Shown: in pieces, positions 49,727-59,708 of the stretch
How the letters are laid out: each line of letters starts with the position of its first letter
Numbering within the stretch: the stretch's first letter is position 1
Assembly (NCBI RefSeq): GCF_018991925.1
Contig: NW_024753828.1
Coordinates: forward strand, 4,120,007-4,184,006
DNA from: Homarus americanus
Lineage: Eukaryota > Arthropoda > Malacostraca > Decapoda > Nephropidae
DNA length: 64,000 bases
Direction: 5' to 3'
The notes under the pieces: generated by a model
What the model was told of the DNA's origin: nothing
The model's input: only the letters and a program-made list of their open reading frames with translations
Database searches by the model: none
Translations under genes and position numbers: made by a program

Positions 49727-51641
49727 CAGCTCCTCCCCGACTTACGACCTACTTGACCTACGACCACCCGCACTTACTACCTGCCTCAGTCCGTAACGAC
49801 CATCCGCACATACGACCGCCACAGTCGGTACCAAAAATTTTTTCAAATGACGCATGCATTTTCTATACCGAAATTTTTCCGTCCCGTACGAGAGCGTCGC
49901 GTGGTTTGGGTCACCGCGTGGGTACAGCACCGACGCCGTAGAGCGCTTAGTTGGTGTTTGGCTGTCGTTGTATCCGCAACTGATCGCGCTGTGTACTGAC
50001 ATTATTTTTGTATTTAATTGACTTTAGAATGACTGGAAAGCGTACAAGTGTGAGTGCTGGTAGTGCTCAGAAGAAAAGGAGACAGTAAATTTCTTGTGAG
50101 ACGAAAATGAAGATAATAATGCAGTATGAAAATGGAAAAACTGTAGCAACAATTTTACGCGACCTAGGTTTCTCATACTCGACCATATCTACTATTCTGA
50201 AGGAAAAGGAACGTATTCGTGAGGTAGTGAAAGGATCAGCACCTATAAAGGGAACTACAATAACGAAGAAAAGACAAGGTCCCATTCACGAGATGGAAAA
50301 ATTACTTGTGATATGGATGGAAGACCAGATAAAGAAGCGTGTACCCTTAAGCCTTCTAACCCTACAGGCTAAGGCAAGAAGCCTTTTCGAAAACCTGAAG
50401 GAGCAGGCAGGAGATGAGTGTGAGCAAACCTTCACAGCAAGTCATGGGTGGTTTAACAGATTTAAGAACCGCTGCAGTTTTCATAATGTTAAGGTGTGTG
50501 GAGAGGCAGCTAGTGCTGATGTTGCTGCTGAAGCTTTTAAGGAGGAGCTAGATCGTGTCATCGTGGAAGGAAATTAATTGCCTGAGCAAATATTCAATGT
50601 GGATGAAACTGGATTATTATGGAAGCGCATGCCTGGATGGACATACATCTACAAAGAAGCGAAAACAATGCCAGGATTCAAGGCATTCAAGGACCGAATT
50701 ACACTTCTGTTGGGAGGGAATGTAGCTGATTTCAAGATAAAGCCCTTCATGATCTATCATTCAGAGAACCCCAGGGCTTTTAAACATGTCAGCAAGCACA
50801 CACTGCCAGTGTTTTATTGCATTAACAAGAAAGCCTGGAGGACCCTATTACTGTTTGAGGATTGGTTCATGAATTGTTTCATTCCTCGAGCCAAGGAGTA
50901 TTGTCTGCAACAGGGGATTGCATTCAAGATTTTGCTAATTTTGGATAATGCTCCGGGACACACACCACACCTGGACGACATGCACCCTGCTGTTAAGGTA
51001 GTCTACATTCCACCTAACACTACCTCTTATCATCCAACCCATGGATCAAGGTGCTATTGCTGCCTTTAAAGCGTATTATTTATGTTCCACCTTCGCTCAG
51101 GCTGTTGCTGCTACTGAAGGTTTGACGGAATGGATCAAAATTATGAGCGTTTTGCCAAAGTTGACAGAATGGTCCAAGATGCACTTGCTTGCTACAGGGA
51201 AATTTATAATGAAAAGAAAAAGCAAACTGTGCAGTCTAAATTGGACATCTATTTTAAGAAGTCCCCCATTGCTGTCTCCTCACGCCCCACCAGTGCTGCC
51301 TCTTCCCTAAAGATGATCCAATACCTTCAACCAGCAAGTTTCCCATGTACATAAACCTGTCTGAAGAAAGCAACATTGATGACCCACCCAGCTGTCTCCT
51401 CCTCTGCTTCATCCAATTAATATAGTCTCCATGTATCCTGTAAATAGAAAATTATGGGGACCCCATGTGCATTCAGCTGACTACATTAAAGGTAAGTGCA
51501 CAGTCACACTGTATCATTCTTCATTATTGATTACTTTTACTGTACTGTATTTCATTTTAGATTTTATATGTATTAATTTTTCATTTCCAACTTACGACCT
51601 GGATTTGGGTCCCTAACCCGTCGTAAGTCGGGGAGGAGCTG
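49727..51641 (+). mobile_element. Near full-length Tigger element, 1915 bp, perfect 22-bp termini
   Basis: Inverted termini 49727-49748 and 51620-51641 (CAGCTCCTCCCCGACTTACG plus AC) are identical over 22 bp. TA flanks both sides (49725-49726, 51642-51643). The 5' non-coding part is CpG-rich, which fits recent arrival. It carries the transposase pseudogene at 50029-51354 and is nested in the Tigger relic at 48900-49724. Confidence 0.93.
50029..51354 (+). pseudogene. Tigger transposase (DDD type), inactivated
   Basis: pogo/Tigger enzyme with N-terminal helix-turn-helix (TVATILRDLGFSYSTISTIL), CENP-B-like second binding domain (ASHGWFNRFKNRCSFHNVKV) and DDE core: first Asp in FNVDETGLLWKRMP, second in LILDNAPGHTPHLDD, third in PMDQGAIAAFKAYY. 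The end QSKLDIYFKKSP is typical. Breaks: TAA at 50086-50088 and TAA at 50575-50577 in the ATG frame, a frameshift near 51028 before the third Asp, and another near 51.12-51.18 kb. It lies within perfect termini, so the copy is recent yet non-autonomous. Confidence 0.9.
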
Positions 51642-51655
51642 TACTGGATATTTCG

Positions 51656-51906
51656 AGGGAGGGCATGGATGAGGGGTGTGGGTATGTAGGGCATGGATGA
51701 GGGGTGTGGGTATGGAGGGCATGGATGAGGGATGTGGGTATGGAGGGCATGGATGAGTGATGTGGGTATAGAGGGCATGGAAGAGGGATGTGGGTATGGA
51801 GGGCATGGATGAGGGATGTGGATGTGGGTATGGAGGGCATGGAGGAGGGATGTGGGTATGGAGGAGGGGTGTGGGTATGGAGGAGGGGTGTGGATGTGGA
51901 GGTTTT
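51656..51906. repeat. Minisatellite, 28-bp unit, about nine copies
   Basis: Units like GGCATGGATGAGGGGTGTGG GTATGGAG, with two shortened units at the right and a GATGTG insertion. It begins 14 bp after the nested Tigger. The open frames across it on minus (Pro/His/Ser-rich) are artefacts of the repeat. Confidence 0.92.
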
Positions 51907-52119
51907 TGAGAATGCATATCCAAGGGTAAATGTAAAAAGTATGTAACTGGTAACAGTTAAAACTTTGAAGTGTAAAACTGAAAATAACTTATTATTCCTT
52001 GAATATAGATCCAAAGTTTTGGTGCTCCCCTCTATATTTACAATGGTAAATGTGGCCCAGAGCTTACAAAAAGTTGGGGACCTGGTGTAGAGGGGCGGTG
52101 AGCGTTGCAAGGGAATCGG

Positions 52120-52832
52120 TGTCGCAGCTGGTCTTCATTACTTTGGTGAAACAGGGAGTGTATGCAAATAGCGACTATGTTAAACTATCATTTGGCTTTT
52201 ATTTACTGATTTGGCAATACTGTACAGATTTTTTATTGCTATTATTTTTATTTATTCCTCACATTTCCTGGTACTGTACTGTATATATTAAGAAAACTAT
52301 GGCTACAGGAGGAAAGTACACACAAAAGTGTGTTGTGTGTATACTGTACCAGTAAATGTGAGGAATAAAAAAAAAAAAAAATACTGCTTGGCATTTGACA
52401 ATCATTTCACGGAACATGAGACAGAGAACAGCTGAGAGATCCCCCACGCTGCTCCTTGCTTTCCCTCCCCTGCTCTGTCGGCTAACTGCAGACCATGTAA
52501 GAGCTGTTAATTCCATTTATGTTTTTGACCTTATGATACTGTAATTATTATTTTTTTAACTTTGTTTGCACATTCTGTATGTATCTACCCAAAATTACAA
52601 GTTGAACAATAACATAGCTTACAGCTCAGCCTCAAATGTTTTGAGTACTACTGGGTGGTGAGTCGGCCAGTCAAGAACTCGGATACACAATTACGTGCCA
52701 TCTCCATGGATAATATTCCTCGTTATCCCTTGTTTAGAATATTATTTCTCGATTTTGTTCGCTTACCGATCATTTCACTTAGCGATCCGTTTTTTGAGGA
52801 ATGCATCCCAATTGCAAAACGAAGGATACCTA
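52120..52832. mobile_element. Partial copy of the 511-1516 MITE family
   Basis: GTACCAGTAAATGTGAGGAA, GAGACAGAGAACAGCTGAGA, TTTATGTTTTTGACCTTATG and the end GAAGGATACCTATAG match 511-1516 in the same order and strand. The left terminus was not located. Confidence 0.65.
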
Positions 52833-53349
52833 TAGACATATCCTTGAAACTTCTTTATGGAATTTTATATTTCAGGTGACATCGTTATGACTGAGTTTAC
52901 TTTCTCCTTTGTCTCTGTTAAAACAAGGGATAACTTGTAGCCATTATTTAACAGTTCTTGAATTTCATTCTTCTTCTCAGCAATGCCTGAGACCATTAGT
53001 TATCAGGAAGTGTAGGACGAATACCTACAATTGTAATTTTCAACTTGATTTTCTAGGTTCAGACATCATGAAGTATGTAAATAGAACAAAAGTAAAGTGA
53101 TTGAATTAAGTAGAGAAGGACAGGGAGAAATACTTTTACCTGGAATGTAGTAAGCAAGGTATTTCAAATATAGTGAAATGCTTGTGTTAACAAATGGAAC
53201 AGTGGGTAATGAATCACTGTAGCAGAGAAAAAGTTGTACTGTAGGTGTATTTAGAAGTGTATGGATTGATTGATTGATTGTGGTAATTACATCCCTGGTG
53301 TCATAACAGCTTAGGTCATGTGTCACAAAAGTGTATGGAGATAAGGATA

Positions 53350-53740
53350 TGCATCAAAGGAGGTAATATTAGGGATCTTTGAGGGTGAAGTATGAACACT
53401 GAATGCAATGAGGGAAATTAGAAGCAACAGGAAATAATGTAACGGGTAAACAAGATGCACAAAATTACATATGCTGAAATTAGACATTTAAATGAAAGAG
53501 GTATACTGAGAGCTGACCATCATTTACCTTGGTGGTATGGACATATTGAGAGACGGTTGTAAAAGATTAATGAAAAGAGTTTAAAGCCAAAATAGATAGT
53601 AAATGAGAAGACAAAGAGGATGGGAGGATTGGGTGAAGGGAATACTAAAGTGAGGGGAATGGACATAAGAAGTGGGAGGTCACTTGAATGATTGGAGGTT
53701 ATGTGGATGTCAACAGCCGTTAGAGTAATTTAATAGAAGG
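53350..53740 (+). pseudogene. LINE ORF2 3' tail
   Basis: Stop-ridden plus frame with AEIRHLNERGILRADHH, WWYGHIER and KTKRMGGLGEG, then RGMDIRSGRSLE, a decayed W-x-G-H-x-E-R ... G-R-P ... W-x-x-x-x-x-x-x-x-R-G-x-x-L-E pattern of LINE C-termini. Same type as 28.33-28.57 kb. Confidence 0.55.
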
Positions 53741-53976
53741 AAAGTGAAAGAATAATCTGTTTCTTTTAACTATTACCATCTTTCAGCATAGTAGGAAAAG
53801 CCATGTATTATACCTTCGGCTTTCCATTCCTTCGTTATATAATACTGTACCTCCACTCACTCCTACGAGATGTTTAATCTCTTGCAGAAAATCTATTAAA
53901 AGTTCTTTTCAATGGGACAGTTTGTTTTAACTATACAAGATTTTTAAACACACTTTTATTACACATTACATTTTAG

Positions 53977-54108
53977 ATGGTAAGACACAAGGGTTTCATG
54001 ACCCTAGGCACTGTATCATTTGCGACGGATTTACTGGAGTGGGCTCGCAAGAAGAAGGTGGTGGGCAGTGCGAAGAGAGAGGGAGAAGGAACCATTATAA
54101 TTTTGTAA
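53977..54108 (+). CDS. Unassigned exon-like open frame (43 codons) with splice-like borders
   Basis: A locally GC-richer stretch follows a good acceptor (TTACATTTTAG at 53966-53976) and meets a good donor (TTTT|GTAAGA, exon end 54104). The ATG frame reads MVRHKGFMTLGTVSFATDLL and closes at TAA in 54106-54108. A second plus frame is also open and contains PRHCIICDGFTG, a possible zinc-ligand cluster. I do not recognise either product. It could be an exon of an unseen plus-strand gene, a decayed exon, or transposon sequence. It lies just past the probable 3' end of talin on the opposite strand. Confidence 0.3.
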   Translation: MVRHKGFMTLGTVSFATDLLEWARKKKVVGSAKREGEGTIIIL

Positions 54109-54176
54109 GAAATATACATAAAAAATTCACCATTCAATCTGATGAACTATATATATTATATGTATATATGCAAATA

Positions 54177-54182
54177 TTTATT
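54177..54182 (-). promoter_or_regulatory. Candidate poly(A) signal for talin
   Basis: Plus-strand TTTATT, i.e. AATAAA on minus, is the first canonical signal I see downstream of the talin stop. It would give a 3' UTR of about 840 nt ending near 54.16 kb. Confidence 0.35.
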
Positions 54183-55022
54183 TTCCTGTTTATAGCTAAT
54201 GGATAGAAAGGATTCCTTTTGGGATCCTTTACAATACTATAATTCTCCCTTTCTCCATTTTACCTTCTTTGTACTAAGCTACATTACAATGGAATACAAT
54301 ACAACTGTACATCATGATATGTTTAATATGACTATTATATGAACAAAAATATCAGCACCAAAGTGTTAAATAACCAAACTACAAGCATATATTGTAAGCC
54401 GTTAATCATTTACATCTCTGGGAAATACTTCATAAGTTGAATAGTACAAACTTATTAACATTCCAATTTGTATACTGTACTTTGGAGTCATAGTTTTGAA
54501 AATGTCATCTTAAAAGTTAAATAAAGAATTCAATATATTAATTCTAATCACATATTACAAATTACAAAATAATACCTTATAGAAACTACTTAATTGGATT
54601 TAAAGCATTATGGCAATGACAAACATCTTTAAAAAATGCATTAACACCTGTTGGCAATTGGGTAGAATATCCCAATTTTAAGGCAGGAGTTCCAATTTCC
54701 TTCCTACATCCCTGGGTTGGCTGTTTATGGATGGACACTTCAAGGCACCAGGATTTCCAAGACCATTACTAAACTGGCTTTCCTATCTTTCATGCAGACA
54801 CAAAAGCACTTGGGTGAAAGCTACATAAAGCCTGATATAGAATTCTTAGTTACTGCACCAGTATAAATGATGATATATATGTGTAATATGTAAGTTAAAT
54901 GTCTGTCTACATAAAATAGATTCTTCAGAGACAACAGTGATTATATCCTGACATTACATAACCAATTATAGCTAAGTCTACATAATAACATCTAAAACAT
55001 TAAATGCATTTCATGTATTGTT

Positions 55023-58000
55023 TCAACTCTCCTCTACATGATAACTTTTATTGGAGCTGGTCAAGTGCATGGTGTGCTCAATTTGTTGTGTGGAGCTTGT
55101 GAGGACCTGCTGTGATTCAGTGAGTGATCTGTTGGATCTACTGAAGGAAGTGTTGGCAGAAGATGAAACAGAGGAGCTTCCATCTTTCTGGAATGCTCGC
55201 AAGGCTTCCCTGAAAGTTGGTCCATCATCAAATTCAGCTCCACCGTCACTTACTTTTGACAGATTAAAGGAAGTATCAATTGATGCTGTTCCACCATTTG
55301 AATGATTCAGTGACTGTCTGAGAGAATGTGTAACAGGAGATGAAGTGGTTTGTAAACGATTTGGACTGGAGGTGAATGTTGTTGTGTATGACTGGTTCAG
55401 TAACTGGGGACGTGGGAGCTCTGGCTTGCAGTTCACCTTAATAGCACGGGTAGAGGTGATTACTCCTGATGTTTCATATGAAGAGTCATATCTGCAATGA
55501 AAAATGACAAACAATGTAAATATTAAAAAGCTATCATTCTTATATAAAAGATAAGATTGTAGGGAACATAAAAAAGTTCTAATAACTTCACATGTGCAGT
55601 TCTATAGAGCAGACAAACTTTCATTTACTCTCCTTACACTATCTCTGTTTTTAAATAAAACTTATATTACTGGTAATTTTGAAACTCTGGCAGTTCTCTG
55701 CATGGAAGTGTTACCATATAATTTAATCCACATGGCAGATAATGGTGTAAACCAATACCTGTGGTCGACTGTACGAACCATTCCGAAACTAGTGGACAAA
55801 CACTGCTCACAAAACCACATCGACCCCATGAGTAACTATACTTTTTGGGGGGACTGTACTTCTACTGTACACTTATTACTTCCAGGGATGGAGTATTCAT
55901 TTTCGAATGCATGTCCAGTCCCCTTCACTAGGGTGTTTACAGGGGCTCTTCATATAAAAATTTTACAAATCATTATCTTTGAGATATTTGTTTTAAAGTT
56001 GTTTTAATTTGATTCCACAGTATGTTTACTATTGCTAATTTCATTCTATTGAATGTAAACAAACACAGGGCTGCCACACTGCACAAAACCTGACAAGCCC
56101 TGTAAATGTACTCGTAAAAGAAATATTTTACACAAAATTAGTATTTTACAAATAAAAATTTATACTCACTTTGAGGATGAATCATATCCAGAGAGGTCTG
56201 TATCAGAGAGTCCTGATTCATTGCCATCTTTATACTGACTGATCTGAAGAACTTTCAAAGTTTCTTGGGCTAACTGTGTCTGTCTTTGCAGTTCAAAAAC
56301 TCTTGCACGTGCATCAATTATTTGTGACATATTAGGAACCTTACGGTTTGGTACAACAACTGTGACCTCATCATCATGTTCAATAGCTTGTTGAGCAGCC
56401 CGAACCAAGTTATCAGTGGCACGTTTCACAGCATTGCCAGCTGCTTGCAGGCGCTTTGTTGCATTTGAATCAGGATCTGCCTTCACCTTGCATGCTACAA
56501 GCAGCTGTGCAGTCGAGCCTGCGACTTGTTTTGCAGCTGATATCAACTTCTCCTCACTAGCTTGTCCTTGAACCAATGCATTGGCAGCCTCACAGAGAGA
56601 ATGAGTTGCTGCTGCCACAAGGCGTGCAGCAGACACCAATCCTTCTGACCACTGGCCATCATCTGATGCAGCAGTAGGACGGCGCCTTACACGCCCAGAA
56701 TCAACAAGTTCTCTTTGAGCTGTTGATGCAGCCTTCACTAATGCTCCAGTTGCAGCAGCAATAGATTTACAGGCTTCTAAGATGATCTCGTCAAAGTTCA
56801 TAGACTCGTCAACCTCCTGTAACACATAAATTTTATCAACAAATTTTCAAAGAAAATTCCACATGATGAGTATGTGAATGAATAAGATGAATGGACTATA
56901 TAAAAATGAGAGTAACAGCAGCATAGCTATACAATATAAACCAGAAGAAGGAATCAAAATTAAATTTTCTCAGCATATACAGTACTGTACTGTACACCAC
57001 TTGTCATGAAAATTTTATTCTACAGTAACAATTCATGTGTAAAGGATACCAGACGGTATGATGGTGAAGAGAGCTTACAGACATAATATACTGTGGTGAG
57101 TTTGGTGGATAGGGATAGAGGAGCATTACTGTATATTATGGAGATGCATGATATAAGGCAAGTGGTGTAGCATCATTGTACAGTATTGGGAAGAGTTGAC
57201 AGATATGCTTAAATGGCTAGCTATTTAAGATTTATGATCAGAGGTTGCCTAAGAATACATTTCTTGTATACTGTATAACTTAATTACTGTACTACCACTG
57301 TAAAATGAGAAAAATAATGTTATTGAGAAATATATGACATTGATGCAGGACAATTCATAACAGGGAATCCAGGCATATATGTTTATTTGTAGATGAAATC
57401 TTTGCAAAATTTGGGTTTGTGAGGTAGTTCAAAACCTAACCTGTATAGTTATATTTTTTCTATGGGGAAGGAATTAGTGCTAGAGTTCTGAACAACCACC
57501 TTTTGAACTGGCCCTTCAGTCCCTAACCCATTCATCATCTGGATTTAATTTTTTTTTTTTTTTCAACTGGTACTGTGCTCCTGCTAATAGGCACTGCATC
57601 TCTCCCAAACAGTGGCAAGTTCTACCTGAGGGTGATTGGTAGTAAAGTTGAAGAGAATTTCACAATAGCAATTATATTACTTATAAAATATCTTTCCTAA
57701 AATAAATTGTAGTCTTTAACCCTTAAACAGTGGCCAACATCAATTGCTGTTAGTTGGTAGATGGTGGGTAACACCAATGGATGTTTCATGTTCTTTGTGT
57801 TATAGTTTTTGCACATATAGAGACAGATTAGGGAATCCTTACTTGCCTTTTAAGGGTTAAACACATATCAGAGAAAATAACATAAAAGATTCTGTATTAT
57901 CTAGTTTAATATTACAAACATTTAGCTACATCATCCACCTTGTTAGAAACTGTCTTCCTTCTTGATTTTCTTCACTCCACACTCTTCCTCCGGGGCATGT

Positions 58001-59708
58001 AAAAATCTTCCAATGCTGTACTTTCATTGTGCTATGATAATATGTTTGATTCTTAGTCGAAGCCAATCAACAACCAAGAATATCAAACATATCTCACAGC
58101 ACCAATGATCAACTTGTTTGATGAAGTGATGTCAAGGTAAGGAAATGTTATATATGACCCAGCTCTTCCTTCCAGGTTAACATATCATATATGATCCAGC
58201 TCTCTCCTTCAGGTTTAACACATCATATATGACCCAGCACTTTCCTCCAGGTTTAGCACATTATGACCCAGCACTTTCCTCCAGGTTTAAAAGATCATAT
58301 ATTTTTGTCTAATTACAATAAACTTCTCAACTCAAACAATGATACTGTAATGATATTAAAATTTCTCACATAATGTAACTTGTACTCTATGTGATATTGT
58401 CAGAGGTCTGTTTACATCACAATGTATACTGTACACACCTCTTTCTTGAAACAATATTCATCCTATATCTAATACAGGTATTCTATAATGGCAGACATTT
58501 ATTCTTCCACTTTATTTATTCTTTACACACACATACCCTGTTACTCACATCTCTTCCACTCCTTCTGTTTTACATATGAATCTTATATCTCCTTAGTGAA
58601 GAGCACAATTAGTAATGTTATGTACAACACCCCTGAATCTACCTATCTATTATTGTTCCCCATTACAGCTACAGAATTTTTTCTTATATATTCTGGTTAT
58701 TACATTAGGCATTTTCTATTGTCAATAATTCTCAATAAACAATTCTAATAACATAATTTATCTTCTCTGTCTTCATACCTTGGGCAAGAACCTACACTAA
58801 CTTAATCACACACATACAGTTACATCCTTCTATTTATTTACAAATTGTATGCCTGTGTTTTATCAATACAATAATTTGTGTATTGGGACAAGAAAAAATA
58901 GAAGACAGTGTTGTGCCAACTACTACTTACAATTTATTGTTTAAAACACAGAATTAATGAAGAAAACATCATTACTAATTGCAGCTGAGCAAATACACCC
59001 CAAGGTATAACCTACTCTTCCTGCATAGTAGGAATTAATACAGAAAAAAAACAGAACAAATGAATATCTAACTTGCACGGGCCATGATAGGTACAATCAC
59101 TCTGAGGGCAAAAACATTCGTTAGAGAAGAGACAAAGAATAGTCTCACTCTGCATAATAAACCTTTTAGGCATGATAACTTATTAGGGTCAGTGAACTCT
59201 GTTCTGCTCAGCTGCCTCACCTTTAATTTTATATTATTTGCTTAAGCCTCACCATCCCCTCTAGTCTGACTGGAAAAAGTTTAACTTCCATATAATAACT
59301 TAATAACAACAAATAAAAGGAGAGATTGTGTGTTTGCTTGTCCATGTTCCTGCCACCCTGAATTATAGCAAGAAAATGGTTAAAAGTGAAGAAATAGCTT
59401 TTTTTTTTAGATTACGTACTTAAAAGTCAGGGGCATGGACATATAATAAGCAATGGTATATGTGATTGATAGGAGAGAGAGAGAGAGAGAGTGTGTGTGT
59501 GTGTGTGTGTGTGCACTTGGTTCTGACCATTGTGCTATAACAGGCAAGTGCCTAAAAAGAATGAAAAATAATAAAAATACCTTTGTTTCTGCTCGACGTG
59601 GCCGAAGTATCATTAGCTTACGGGCTGCAGCATCAATCGAGTTAGCAGCACCAATAAGCTCATTCTCAGCAATCACTGTTGGGTCATCAGGGTCCTCCCA
59701 GTCATGAC
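55023..59708 (-). CDS. rhea/TLN: Talin C-terminal coding exons (5' part beyond window)
   Basis: Large cytoskeletal adaptor linking integrin tails to actin; this end binds F-actin and dimerises. Exons in transcript order: 59708-59581, 56816-56170, 55491-55023 (stop TGA), about 413 residues. The first gives HDWEDPDDPTVIAENEL, like talin just before the I/LWEQ domain. The second carries the I/LWEQ core (ILEACKSIAAATGALVKAAS, DDGQWSEGLVSAARLVAAAT, KQVAGSTAQLLVACKVKAD, KRLQAAGNAVKRATDNLV) and the terminal helix ending at QISQYK. A Ser/Thr/Asn-rich extension of about 175 aa follows, mostly in the last exon, containing TFREALRAF and ending YHVEES. Vertebrate talin stops soon after the helix, so the extension is lineage-restricted. 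No further talin exon was recognised from 59709 to the right edge, presumably a long intron. Confidence 0.94.
57720..57856. mobile_element. piggyBac-like MITE, 137 bp, talin intron
   Basis: TTAA at 57716-57719 and 57857-57860 flank inverted ends CCCTTAAA and TTTTAAGGG. Much shorter than the 31794-32381 element and different inside. Confidence 0.7.
58140..58300. repeat. Tandem repeat, about 40-bp unit, four copies, talin intron
   Basis: Units contain ATATGA(C/T)CCAGC(T/A)CT and CCTCCAGGTTTA(A/G)CACAT. The third and fourth units differ by a short deletion of the CATAT part. Confidence 0.8.
59472..59513. repeat. Compound microsatellite (GA)n(GT)n
   Basis: About nine GA units run directly into about eleven GT units. 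It lies about 65 bp from the talin exon border at 59581, on the donor side for the minus-strand gene. Confidence 0.9.

Larger units (their letters stand above)
44826..53950. other. TBCE-to-talin interval: transposon pile-up
   Basis: Holds, in order, the Tiggers at 45128-46022 and 47896-48484, a Tigger gene relic at 48900-49724, the nested Tigger at 49727-51641, a 28-bp minisatellite, a MITE copy at about 52120-52832 and a LINE tail at 53.35-53.74 kb. 46.03-47.89 kb has nothing I recognise beyond short repeats. No host gene is supported except the doubtful frame at 53977. Confidence 0.6.

Noticed and set aside
51613..52110. 165-codon Pro/His/Ser-rich minus frame
   Set aside because: Produced by the 28-bp minisatellite, whose composition lacks stops on that strand; no start or splice context.
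55594..56007. 137-codon plus frame in a talin intron
   Set aside because: No domain, no splice support, mixed repeat-like composition; opposite to an expressed gene.
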